From an uncultured Bifidobacteriaceae bacterium (lineage in GTDB: Bacteria > Actinomycetota > Actinomycetes > Actinomycetales > Bifidobacteriaceae), in contig CAMXYK010000001.1 in the NCBI GenBank assembly GCA_947253155.1, positions 62,001 through 126,000 on the forward strand: a DNA stretch of 64,000 bases, given 5' to 3'. Positions 43,051-51,469 of the stretch are shown piece by piece (positions within the stretch are counted from its first letter, which is position 1; every line of letters starts with the position of its first letter). The position numbers and the translations under genes were made by a program. The notes under the pieces are model-generated. The model had not been told where the DNA came from, made no database searches, and saw only the letters and a list, made by a program, of their open reading frames with translations.

Positions 43051-44178
43051 CTAGTTCAATCGCAATTCAGTAGAAGGCGCGAACAAGTGCATCTTAGACG
43101 GATCAATCTTAATCTTCACCGTATCGCCAACCTTTGGCAATGCACGAGGATTCACGCGGATTGTTGTGAGCTTGTTCTGATCAGACATCATCGTAGATGC
43201 TTCTTCAGGAGAACCATCAGTGATGATATTGCCGTAGATGTAGCCATCGGAGCCGAGATCTTCTACGTTCACAACCTTCAAGGAGAAAGCGTTTGGATCA
43301 TCGGAAGTTGCAAGGCTTGCATCTTCTGGACGGAAGCCAACAATAATCTGTCCATTATCTTCTGCAGTAAGCTTATCAACAGCTTCTGCTGGAAGAACGA
43401 TGGAATCTTCACCAATCTGAGCACGACCGTTAACAACTGGATGCTGGTTGATGTTCATAGATGGGGAACCAATGAAGCCTGCCACGAAGACGTTTGCTGG
43501 GCGGTCATAAAGCTCAGTTGGAGCACCAACCTGCTGAAGAACACCAAGCTTAATAACAGCAATGCGATCACCCATAGTCAAAGCTTCGGTCTGATCGTGG
43601 GTCACGTACAGGGTAGTAACACCCAATTGACGCTGCAAAGCAGCAATCTGAGTACGAGTCTGAACGCGAAGCTTAGCGTCAAGGTTGGAAAGAGGCTCAT
43701 CCATAAGGAAGACCTTTGGTTCACGAACAATTGCGCGACCCATAGCAACACGCTGACGCTGACCGCCTGACAAAGCCTTTGGCTTACGATCCAAATACTC
43801 AGTCAAATCCAAAACTTCTGCAGCTTTTTCAACGCGCCTGCGAATTTCTTCCTTAGGAACACCTGCAATCTTCAAAGCGAAGCCCATGTTGTCTGCAACG
43901 GTCATATGAGGATACAACGCGTAGTTCTGGAATACCATTGCAATATCGCGATCCTTTGGCTGCATAGTAGTAACATCTTGACCGCCAATGAGGATACGTC
44001 CCTTGTTAACCTCTTCAAGGCCTGCCAACATACGCAAAGTAGTGGATTTACCGCAACCAGATGGACCAACGAGTACGAGGAATTCTCCATCCTTAATAGT
44101 CATGTTCAAATCGTCAACCGATGGCTTATCGTTGCCAGGGTAAATACGCGTGACATGATCAAATACAACTTCTGCCAT
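43051..44178 (-). CDS. Sugar ABC transporter ATPase, UgpC/MsiK type
   Basis: A 375-residue CUT1-family ATPase. Walker A GPSGCGKST (38-46), Q-loop MVFQNYALYPHMTV, signature LSGGQRQRVAMGRAIVREP, Walker B FLMDEPLSNLDAKLR and switch TLYVTHDQTEAL are all present, followed by an OB-fold regulatory domain (about 240-375) that binds sugar-uptake regulators. In actinobacteria one such ATPase (MsiK) energises several sugar importers. No permease or binding-protein gene is adjacent, which fits a shared ATPase. The 5' leader may be structured. Confidence 0.93.
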   Translation of the reverse strand: MAEVVFDHVTRIYPGNDKPSVDDLNMTIKDGEFLVLVGPSGCGKSTTLRMLAGLEEVNKGRILIGGQDVTTMQPKDRDIAMVFQNYALYPHMTVADNMGFALKIAGVPKEEIRRRVEKAAEVLDLTEYLDRKPKALSGGQRQRVAMGRAIVREPKVFLMDEPLSNLDAKLRVQTRTQIAALQRQLGVTTLYVTHDQTEALTMGDRIAVIKLGVLQQVGAPTELYDRPANVFVAGFIGSPSMNINQHPVVNGRAQIGEDSIVLPAEAVDKLTAEDNGQIIVGFRPEDASLATSDDPNAFSLKVVNVEDLGSDGYIYGNIITDGSPEEASTMMSDQNKLTTIRVNPRALPKVGDTVKIKIDPSKMHLFAPSTELRLN

Positions 44179-44191
44179 GATATGTTCCTTT

Positions 44192-44261
44192 CATCGGCAG
44201 GTACGTGCCGAACGATCCGTAGTGAAGGGTGTGCACTCATAACCCCTTTTCCTACATCGGC
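44192..44261 (-). promoter_or_regulatory. Possible structured leader of the MsiK-type gene
   Basis: Two hairpins can form in the minus-strand leader: CGGCA-N6-TGCCG (44195-44210), and a longer one closed by GTAG/CTAC (44219-44222 / 44252-44255) with AAGGG/CCCTT inside. The heptamer CATCGGC flanks them as a direct repeat (44192-44198, 44255-44261). An msiK RNA motif has been described upstream of actinobacterial msiK genes; whether this one belongs to it needs a covariance search. The rest of 44262-44562 is AT-rich except for the terminator at 44504. Confidence 0.35.
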
Positions 44262-44503
44262 GGGAATCAATCGTACACAGTTTACTTACCTGGTCCATTG
44301 AAGGTTTCTCTTCGTTGAGCCATGCCTTAATATATCATGTTTAGCTCAGAAAAACAGCAAAAAATCAGTATTTTCTCAATATTCGGCGTGTCGAATACGC
44401 AAAAATTTACTAATAAATACTTAAACAATAGTTGGTTTTCACCACAAAAAATGCGCAATTATATAATCATATGTTTGTATTAATCGCGTCTGTTTGTAAT
44501 ACA

Positions 44504-44539
44504 AAAACGGACGTTAAGCATAAGCCTAGCGTCCGTTTT
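44504..44539 (-). terminator. Intrinsic terminator of the DsbA-like gene
   Basis: AAAACGGACG (44504-44513) pairs perfectly with CGTCCGTTTT (44530-44539); on the minus strand the sequence continues into TTTTTGTATT. It lies 24 bp past the stop. Confidence 0.9.
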
Positions 44540-44562
44540 AATTAAATAATTTATTTTATTAG

Positions 44563-45549
44563 CTATAGAGCGATAGGGGAATCAGTACTAGAGATTTTAG
44601 GCATTTGACCTGCAACTCCAACCTGGTTTTTATTCAAACCAATGCAATGCAAAATTGCATCAAGCACGCTCATATCCTTGTTGTTAACAGCATTAATATC
44701 GAGCAACTTTCCATTGATAGTTACGGTTGGCGTTGTCATCGAACCCTTATTAGATCCAGAAACATTCAACAATTCTGCGAAATCAGGAGTGTATTTGTTG
44801 ACCAAATTCTGCCACTCGACGTACCTGCGTTCGAAAGCCTTGCTGGCAACAGATTCGTCTACACCAGATTTCTTAGCTTGTTCAATCAGCGTTTCATTGC
44901 TTACAGGCTTATAACCTTCGCCCTCTTCTGGCTGGAAGTCTTCCGCAAAAATGTTGTTAATAAATTGCAACAAATGCTCCGGATCACTGTCATTGTTTGC
45001 AATATAAGCAATAGCTCCGTATACGCGGCTTGAATAGTGATCTGTTGAAAGCGAATCCAAGAATGACATTGGGTGTATTTCTAAATTAATTTGGCCTGCT
45101 TGAACCATTGAAATCAGCGCTTTGTCTGCTTTACGATTAAAGCCGCCGCACCCAGGGCATAAAGGATCAAAATAAGTTGCAACAGTTGGAACTTTAGCAA
45201 CAGGCTTGTTATAGCCAAGCTTGCTTATAACAATTCCGCCCATAGGAGTCATAACTTCTGGCTTATATTTAGCGCCAAGCTTCTTTAATTGCTCTTTAGA
45301 TTTATTAGAGCGTCCAATTTGTGTTTGTTCAACATTGCTTTTCGGCGACTTATAAAAAGCTTGGTAAGTAGTAACGCCAACAGCAGCTAACATAGCCATA
45401 ACAATCAGCACTACAATAATTCCAATAATTGTTTGCTGACGACGCTCACGAGCTTCACGTGCAAGACGCTCACGACTTTCCTCAGTTCTTTCACGCCTAC
45501 TCATTGACGAAAAATCCTGGCTACTATTATCTACTTGAATATTAGGCAT
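44563..45549 (-). CDS. Membrane-anchored DsbA-family thiol oxidoreductase
   Basis: A 328-residue protein. A charged cytosolic N-terminus (Arg/Glu-rich, about 1-38) precedes one membrane helix (about 40-62); the rest is extracytoplasmic. The thioredoxin-like domain carries the redox pair C131-PGC-C134 in FDPLCPGCGGFNRK, and GSMTTPTVTINGKLL supplies the cis-proline loop. Such proteins introduce or shuffle disulfides in exported proteins in actinobacteria, commonly with a VKOR partner, which is not in this window. No other Cys is evident near the active site. Confidence 0.88.
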   Translation of the reverse strand: MPNIQVDNSSQDFSSMSRRERTEESRERLAREARERRQQTIIGIIVVLIVMAMLAAVGVTTYQAFYKSPKSNVEQTQIGRSNKSKEQLKKLGAKYKPEVMTPMGGIVISKLGYNKPVAKVPTVATYFDPLCPGCGGFNRKADKALISMVQAGQINLEIHPMSFLDSLSTDHYSSRVYGAIAYIANNDSDPEHLLQFINNIFAEDFQPEEGEGYKPVSNETLIEQAKKSGVDESVASKAFERRYVEWQNLVNKYTPDFAELLNVSGSNKGSMTTPTVTINGKLLDINAVNNKDMSVLDAILHCIGLNKNQVGVAGQMPKISSTDSPIAL

Positions 45550-45683
45550 CGTAATCCTTCAATCTATTTTTTAATCTTCCCCACTAAGATATTCTCCCAG
45601 CGGCGCACGTAAAACAAATAAACAACTTTCACACAGTTTAATTGATGGTATCAACGGAAAACAGAATATTTGAAACAATAATT

Positions 45684-47327
45684 TTATTTTTCTTCAGATT
45701 TTTTGGAACCAAATAACGCTCCTAATCCTAAGCAAAATAGTGCAGTTCCTTTAAATAACGCAAGAATACTCCAGTAAATAAGAAAACCTATTGCGTAACC
45801 GATAGAAGTTTTAGAAAAAATAGTTGGAGAATAGGTTGGCAAAAGAATATTCAAAAATCCGAGCTTAATAGACAGTAACTCTGGAGTCGTTCCACACAAC
45901 AATGGATAAATAACGGCTCCGGCACAAGAAACGATCACAACTCCAATCATTCGCGGCAGTGAGTATAACAAACCGCGAATAATGTGCCACGGCAAAGATG
46001 CAATACTAATAACCGCATCATGGCGCGGAATAGAACCATTATTAAGTTGCAATCGACGCAATCTGGCTGAAATATTGTAGCCCAAAGTTGAGCTTACGCA
46101 CATCATAAGTATGCAAATACCTGCAGAATCTAACACACTTAAACATGCAATCAAAGCACATAGCAATAAACAAGCTAACAAAATCCAAGCTCCACGACGC
46201 AAATAAGTATGTTGAGTTGATATTTGATATGCAGCTTGTGGAAGCACAGTCGTAGAACCAACAGGCTCATCAGTATAAGAATTTTTATTATCTACGCTTA
46301 TTACGCTTGTTGCGTCAGAAACGTCGTTATTTATGAAATCTTGCTTTGTTACGGCTAACGTTTCGCAAGTTGTTTCACAAGTTGTTTCATGATTCGTTTC
46401 ATGATTCGTTTCACAAGTTGTTTCGCGCCACATTCTGCGCATGTCTCCAAGCGCAGAATTTTTATCAAAAGGGCGGTTCGCCTCCGGCCAAGCTAAAGGA
46501 TCCATAGCATCTTGACTAATCGCATTTTCTAAATCAGAAGGAAGACACCTCTGTTGGCGAATCGGGTTCAAAGCTTTACGGAAAGCAGCCATTGTTCTAG
46601 GAGGCAAGCCAGTTAAATCCGCATTGCCAGAAGCCGCACGCTCCAAAACTGCCATCATAGGCTTTGTGCCAAAAACAGGCTTACCGGTAGCTGCAAACGC
46701 AAGCACAGCAGCAACTGACCACCAATCTGTAATCTCGTCCGAATCTCCACCTTCAATAATTTCTGGCGCAATAAAACCAGGGGTGCCCATAACTAATCCG
46801 GTACGAGTAACATGACTTTCACCTTCGCCCATAGCGATACCAAAATCAACTAGTACAGGGCCACGAGAAGAAATCATAACGTTCGTAGGTTTAATATCTC
46901 GGTGAATAATTCCAGCATCATGAACTGCTTTAACAGCAGCAATAAGCTTATGCGCAAGTCGCTCTAAATCATCCGCAACGTAAGGGCCATTTTCTGCAAC
47001 ATCTTCGCGCAAATTATGTCCCTCAATCAAGCCTGTAACAATAAACGCAATAGAAGCATCAAGCTCCATGTCAACAATTTCGCATACTCCAGGGTGATGA
47101 ATGCGTTTTAACGACAAGGCTTCGCGCTTAAGACGCAGTCGCGCACACTCCTGCTCAGAATCCTCATTTTCATTGTCTTCTGCACGAACCGAAGCTCGCA
47201 GTATTTTCATAGCATACTGATTTCCACCATCATCGCGCACACGCCAAACTGACCCCATTGCCCCACCGCCGAGTCGGTCAATAAGCGTGTATCCGCCAAC
47301 ATTATTGCCAGGCTGTAAATCAAACAT
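45684..47327 (-). CDS. Ser/Thr protein kinase with C-terminal membrane segments
   Basis: A 547-residue eukaryotic-type kinase. The Gly-rich loop GGGAMGSVWRV, ATP-site Lys K41 in YAMKIL, catalytic IIHRDIKPTNVMI (D144), VDFGIA (D161) and GTPGFIAPEI are all present, so it should be active. A linker contains a Thr/Cys/Glu-rich repeat (ETTCETNHETNHETT). The C-terminal 200 residues have about four hydrophobic segments in place of the PASTA or single-helix forms seen elsewhere. The ATG at 47327 (MFDLQPGNN) is chosen because GGAAG lies 8 bases upstream; two other in-frame ATGs precede it. Substrates are unknown. Confidence 0.9.
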   Translation of the reverse strand: MFDLQPGNNVGGYTLIDRLGGGAMGSVWRVRDDGGNQYAMKILRASVRAEDNENEDSEQECARLRLKREALSLKRIHHPGVCEIVDMELDASIAFIVTGLIEGHNLREDVAENGPYVADDLERLAHKLIAAVKAVHDAGIIHRDIKPTNVMISSRGPVLVDFGIAMGEGESHVTRTGLVMGTPGFIAPEIIEGGDSDEITDWWSVAAVLAFAATGKPVFGTKPMMAVLERAASGNADLTGLPPRTMAAFRKALNPIRQQRCLPSDLENAISQDAMDPLAWPEANRPFDKNSALGDMRRMWRETTCETNHETNHETTCETTCETLAVTKQDFINNDVSDATSVISVDNKNSYTDEPVGSTTVLPQAAYQISTQHTYLRRGAWILLACLLLCALIACLSVLDSAGICILMMCVSSTLGYNISARLRRLQLNNGSIPRHDAVISIASLPWHIIRGLLYSLPRMIGVVIVSCAGAVIYPLLCGTTPELLSIKLGFLNILLPTYSPTIFSKTSIGYAIGFLIYWSILALFKGTALFCLGLGALFGSKKSEEK

Positions 47328-47504
47328 GCTCATATCTTCCATACTGCATTATGTTAGTGCGCTACGATGCCAAATTTGGCATATTATTTTCGATTTAAAG
47401 CAGCATTACGAAATTTAGCAACACCATAATTTTGTAATGACGTGGCATATGGTACACTAAACAATGTTCTGCATGGCATACGTTATGATTGCTATGTAAG
47501 CGAC

Positions 47505-47581
47505 GCCTCCTTAGCTCAGATGGCCAGAGCGGCCGCCTTGTAAGCGGCAGGTCGCCGGTTCGATCCCGGCAGGAGGCTCCA
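47505..47581 (+). tRNA. tRNA-Thr (UGU)
   Basis: Acceptor GCCTCCT/AGGAGGC, D arm GCTC/GAGC, T arm CGCCGG-type with TTCGATC, anticodon loop CTTGTAA giving anticodon TGT at 47539-47541. The discriminator T at 47578 is followed by an encoded CCA (47579-47581). No attachment-site duplication or integrase is visible next to it. Confidence 0.95.
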
Positions 47582-47835
47582 TTATTATTTGCTTGCGTAT
47601 TTGCAAATTTTTCTTAAGTTTTATGCTAATTTCGAAAACAATAGTTTTTCTTATCTTTAATATCGCATATAATGACGTGAAATGATTAAAGCAGAGGGGA
47701 TAGTAACTAATTAACTATTTAGATTAACTATTTAAAATAGAAAAAATTTACTTTTCATATAAAGTGCCGAATTATGGCGTATTATGAAAATAACAAATCT
47801 ATATCTGCGAACATAATCATCTGTATAACAAAACT

Positions 47836-47965
47836 TTTCGCGAGTAAGAACTCGGAAGCCTTCCCCCAACTCAGGGTTTCCGAGCGAGAGTGGAGCGTCC
47901 CCCAACCAGCTCCACCTCATAGGGGGCGGGAATATCCCCTTCTCTCCCGCCCCCACTTTTTATTT
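47836..47965 (+). ncRNA. 6C-type small RNA with intrinsic terminator
   Basis: Three consecutive hairpins: CTCGGAA/TTCCGAG (47851-47857/47878-47884), GTGGAGC/GCTCCAC (47890-47896/47909-47915), and a perfect 10-bp terminator stem GGGGGCGGGA/TCCCGCCCCC (47922-47931/47945-47954) followed by CTTTTTATTTTTG. The first two loops each contain CCCCCAAC, which is the defining feature of the actinobacterial 6C RNA (two hairpins with C-rich loops). TATAAC at 47824-47829 is a possible -10 box. The 5' end is approximate. The short frame on the opposite strand here is a by-product of this structure. Confidence 0.72.
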
Positions 47966-48055
47966 TTGCTTTTAATACTCTTTTGATTGCTTTTAATGCC
48001 AATGCAGCGTAGAAGGTATAATAAAAGTTGGCTTGATAATGAAGGGAGTGGTTAT

Positions 48056-49708
48056 ATGGCACGTCGATGGACACCTCGACGCTTAATAGTAATGCGACGA
48101 ACACGCATTATCGCTTGCATCTTGTCTCTATCGCTTGCTGCTTTAAGCACGTTCGCATTTACAGCGCAAAAATCTGTAGCGCTAGTTGTGAACGGCAAAA
48201 CTCGCATAGTCAATACTTACGCAACCACTTCAATTCGATTACTAGAAGAGCAAAAAATACCTGTAAAAACTCATGATCAAATCATTTCTTCATCTGGAGA
48301 TATTCTAGCGAATCACGCTACTGTTACTGTACGTAGCGCTTATCAAACTTCTATTACTGTAGACGGCGTAACAATACCATTTTGGACAGTTGCTACTAGT
48401 GTCGATCAATTAATTGGTTTCTTTCGAGCGAACGCAAAAAACGCTAAGAGAATTACAGTAAATTTGCAAAATATTTATGACAAACTTACGTGCGGATTAT
48501 CAATTAATAAAAAAGGCCCAATAACAGTTATTGCTGACGGAAAGTCGAGAATAGCTCCAGACGGTAGCCTGCCAGCAAGCTCTATACTCGATTCTCAAGG
48601 TATTGTTCTTGGAAAAGAAGATCGAGTTAGCGTAGAAGAAGACAATGGCAATACTATTTTGCGCATTTCTCGCGTAACACACGGCAAAGAGACTCGCACA
48701 GTTTCGCTACCTTTTGCCACACAAACTGTAGTTGATCCTAAGCTTCCAGCAAATGCTCGAGTGGTGCAGCAAGCTGGTGTTAATGGAGAAAGAGAAGACG
48801 TATACAACGTAACTTACGTAGATGGCAAAGCTGAAAGCGCAACTCTTATTTCGCAAAATATAATAAAACCTGCGATTAATCAAGTTATTGCAATAGGAAA
48901 ATCAGCTCCTGCGCCGGCACCACAAAAGCATGAAGAGAAGAAGCCGAAGCAGAACAAAACGCAGGTAAAAAAAGATACTAAGATTGCGGAAAAGTCTGCA
49001 GAAAAACCTTCCAAAAAACCTGCAGAAAAATCTGAGGAAAAGCCAAAACCAGCAAAACAAGAACAAAAGCTGCAGCAAAATCAGAATCAAAATAATCAAA
49101 CAACTCAAGCAAAAAAGCAACAGAGCGCAGAAAAACCTGCAGAACAAAATTCTCAAGCTCAAAACAGCCAACAACAAGCTGGAAAATCTGCCGCACAGCC
49201 TTCTAATACGGCTCAACCTAACTCTAATAGTCAGGCTCAAAGTAGCGGAGATGCTCAAAAGAATGCGCAAGATTCTTCAAATAAGGCAACTCAAACACAG
49301 CAGCAAAATGCCGCAACAGCAACAACTACTCCGGCACCAGCTCCTGTAACTAATCCTCCGGCACCAGCACCGGCAGACAATCCTAACAGCCTAGTTCATG
49401 CAACTCCTGAACAAGCTAAGCTTTTTGCGCAAGGAGCGGCCGCACAGATGGGCTGGACTGGAAAAGAGTGGGAAAATCTTCTTTGGCTATGGAATAGGGA
49501 ATCAGGATGGAGATGGAATGCTGAAAATCCAAGCTCGCACGCTTACGGCATCCCTCAAGCTCTTCCGGGTAACAAAATGAGAAGCGCAGGAGATGGCTGG
49601 CACGAGGATGCAGCTGTGCAAATCAGCTGGGGATTAACATATATTAAATCGCACTATAAGTCTCCTAGCGGCGCTGTAAAACATTCTCACGATATTGGTT
49701 GGTATTAA
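48056..49708 (+). CDS. RpfB-like cell-wall protein (DUF348, G5, lytic-type C-terminal domain)
   Basis: A 550-residue secreted or membrane-anchored protein. A signal/anchor helix (about 17-36) is followed by DUF348 repeats (about 40-200), a G5 domain (about 215-290), a Lys/Gln/Asn-rich linker (about 295-440) and a C-terminal catalytic-type domain with LLWLWNRESGWRWNAENP and HAYGIPQALPGNKM, as in SLT-like/aggregation-promoting-factor proteins. RpfB order (DUF348-G5-catalytic) and the next gene rsmA match actinobacterial rpfB-ksgA synteny, but the terminal domain is not a classical Rpf domain. AAGGGAG precedes the ATG; TATAAT at 48017-48022 is a likely -10. Confidence 0.85.
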   Translation: MARRWTPRRLIVMRRTRIIACILSLSLAALSTFAFTAQKSVALVVNGKTRIVNTYATTSIRLLEEQKIPVKTHDQIISSSGDILANHATVTVRSAYQTSITVDGVTIPFWTVATSVDQLIGFFRANAKNAKRITVNLQNIYDKLTCGLSINKKGPITVIADGKSRIAPDGSLPASSILDSQGIVLGKEDRVSVEEDNGNTILRISRVTHGKETRTVSLPFATQTVVDPKLPANARVVQQAGVNGEREDVYNVTYVDGKAESATLISQNIIKPAINQVIAIGKSAPAPAPQKHEEKKPKQNKTQVKKDTKIAEKSAEKPSKKPAEKSEEKPKPAKQEQKLQQNQNQNNQTTQAKKQQSAEKPAEQNSQAQNSQQQAGKSAAQPSNTAQPNSNSQAQSSGDAQKNAQDSSNKATQTQQQNAATATTTPAPAPVTNPPAPAPADNPNSLVHATPEQAKLFAQGAAAQMGWTGKEWENLLWLWNRESGWRWNAENPSSHAYGIPQALPGNKMRSAGDGWHEDAAVQISWGLTYIKSHYKSPSGAVKHSHDIGWY

Positions 49709-49760
49709 ACAATAATTAACTACTTAAATCGAACATTACTGATTAATTGGACGGTACACA

Positions 49761-50639
49761 TTGACAGAACTCAACTCTGAAACTAATGGTCAACTTTTAG
49801 GCGCAGCAGAAATACGACGTATTGCTGCAGAAGAAGGCATTACACCAACAAAAAAGTTCGGTCAAAATTTCGTTATCGATCCTGGCACAGTGCGGAAAAT
49901 AGTTGCAGCTGCAGAAGTAAAACCAGGAGACACCGTTATGGAAGTTGGGCCTGGTCTTGGCTCTCTTACTCTTGCAATACTGCAGTCAGGAGCACATCTT
50001 ACAGCTGTAGAAATTGATCCTCACCTGGCTAAGCGTCTTCCACACACAGTAGAAGAATTCATGCCTGACGCTGCAAATCGGTTTAACGTGATTCTTAAAG
50101 ACGCTTTAACAGTAAGCGCTGAGGACGTGCCACAACTTGCAAGCGCTCAAGAATTTACGCTTGTTGCAAATTTGCCGTATAACGTTGCAACACCTATTGT
50201 TCTTACGCTACTTGAAAAATTTAGTAATTTGCAGCATTTCTTAGTAATGGTTCAAAAGGAAGTTGCAGATCGCTTATGCGCTCAACCGGGAAGTAAAGTG
50301 TACGGCACACCTAGCGTAAAGTTAGCATGGTATGGAAAGTCTCAACGTGCAGGTCTTATTGGCCGCAACGTTTTTTGGCCTGCACCAAACGTTGACTCCG
50401 CACTTGTGTCTTTTACAAGAGATTCAGTAAGCAAAGGAAGTAACAGCGAGCGCGAAGGCGTTTTTAAGCTTATTGATGCAGCTTTCCAGCAGCGTCGCAA
50501 AACATTGCATGCAGCTCTTAAACATATCGTTGCCGAAGAAGCGTACGAAAAAGCTGGAATTGACCCAACTAGACGTGGAGAAACACTTACTTGCGATGAA
50601 TTTATTTCTTTATACAAAGCATGTGAAGTTTCTAAATAA
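49761..50639 (+). CDS. rsmA: 16S rRNA (adenine1518-N6/adenine1519-N6)-dimethyltransferase
   Basis: A 292-residue methyltransferase (RsmA/KsgA) that dimethylates two adenines near the 3' end of 16S rRNA. Motif I EVGPGLGSLTLAIL, the N-terminal KKFGQNFVID, motif IV NLPYNVATPIVLTLL and the C-terminal FQQRRKTLHAAL are diagnostic. The start codon is TTG at 49761 with ACGG a short distance upstream. It follows the RpfB-like gene by 52 bp, a conserved actinobacterial pair; ispE, often next, is not here. Confidence 0.96.
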   Translation: MTELNSETNGQLLGAAEIRRIAAEEGITPTKKFGQNFVIDPGTVRKIVAAAEVKPGDTVMEVGPGLGSLTLAILQSGAHLTAVEIDPHLAKRLPHTVEEFMPDAANRFNVILKDALTVSAEDVPQLASAQEFTLVANLPYNVATPIVLTLLEKFSNLQHFLVMVQKEVADRLCAQPGSKVYGTPSVKLAWYGKSQRAGLIGRNVFWPAPNVDSALVSFTRDSVSKGSNSEREGVFKLIDAAFQQRRKTLHAALKHIVAEEAYEKAGIDPTRRGETLTCDEFISLYKACEVSK

Positions 50640-50775
50640 AAAAAAATAAATCAAAAATACTGGCACGCGCTAAATATCAGTCATACATAACAAGTAAAAT
50701 GCGATTTATATTTAGCTCTGCAACTTGCGCGGCTCGTTGCAAATAAAATAATAAACTTACAGATTGGAAGTGTAC

Positions 50776-51402
50776 ATGACGCAAGAATACGATGAACGTA
50801 TTGCTCGTAAAGCTTTCATATCTCAAAGAAAACGTTCCGTGCTAACTGTTGTAAGCGCAGGCTTGGCTGTAGCTTTTGTACTTGCGCTGCTTGTTCAATT
50901 CCACGTTTTTGGAATTAATTCAATAGCGACTCCAAAAGATAACCCAAATTACGGCGTAACTGCTCCATGCGCAGTTAGAAGTAAAGAGTACGCAAAAACG
51001 CCTTATCTCGATAATCGCGCTATAAAAATTCGAGTATTAAATGGCACAAAGTTCCGCGGATTCGCTCGTGCAGTTGGTGAGGCTTTAAACGCGCGAGGCT
51101 TTAACCTTACTGAAGTTAACAATAATAAAGTTAATAATGTAAAGCGCACTACTATTTACTTTGGCAAAAATGCTATTAACGAAGCTTATACAGTAAATTC
51201 TAACTTTGTTGATGCTGTTATGCGTATGGACGATCGTCAAGATAAGCTTATTGATATTGTGCTTGGCTCAACTTTTAATAATCTTCGTCCAAAAGTTGAC
51301 GTCCCTGCCGCCGGCGCATCAATTCAAGAAATATCAGGATGCGTAAAAGCTGACTCTATGAAACAGTTACCTAAGGCACCTGCGCATAAAGAAGCAAAAT
51401 AA
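50776..51402 (+). CDS. LytR C-terminal-domain membrane protein
   Basis: A 208-residue protein with a basic cytosolic N-terminus, one membrane helix (about 22-43) and an extracytoplasmic LytR_C domain (about 80-165) beginning at IKIRVLNGTKFRGFARAVGEAL and ending near IDIVLGSTFNNL. LytR_C domains accompany envelope glycopolymer enzymes but the catalytic LCP domain is absent here. The ATG at 50776 is used with GGAAG upstream; GTG at 50770 is an alternative. Role unknown. Confidence 0.85.
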   Translation: MTQEYDERIARKAFISQRKRSVLTVVSAGLAVAFVLALLVQFHVFGINSIATPKDNPNYGVTAPCAVRSKEYAKTPYLDNRAIKIRVLNGTKFRGFARAVGEALNARGFNLTEVNNNKVNNVKRTTIYFGKNAINEAYTVNSNFVDAVMRMDDRQDKLIDIVLGSTFNNLRPKVDVPAAGASIQEISGCVKADSMKQLPKAPAHKEAK

Positions 51403-51407
51403 GCACA

Positions 51408-51469
51408 AAATAAACGCAAAATAAAAGTAGTAGCTAAAAGCTGATACTTTCTTAATGTTGCGTTTATTT
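51408..51469. terminator. Long hairpin between convergent genes
   Basis: Perfect 12-bp arms AAATAAACGCAA (51408-51419) and TTGCGTTTATTT (51458-51469) enclose 38 bases. It lies between the LytR_C gene and the convergent cca gene and overlaps the cca stop, so it may end both transcripts. Confidence 0.55.

Noticed and set aside
42859..43770. Plus-strand frame of 303 codons opposite the MsiK-type gene
   Set aside because: It overlaps the terminator and the conserved ATPase on the other strand and shows no family motif.
47505..47986. Integration site at tRNA-Thr
   Set aside because: No duplicated tRNA 3' end, integrase or foreign genes follow; the gap holds only the 6C RNA.
47732..48104. Short minus-strand frames over 47732-48104
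   Set aside because: They run across the 6C RNA hairpins and terminator; the GC-rich stretch reflects RNA structure, not coding.
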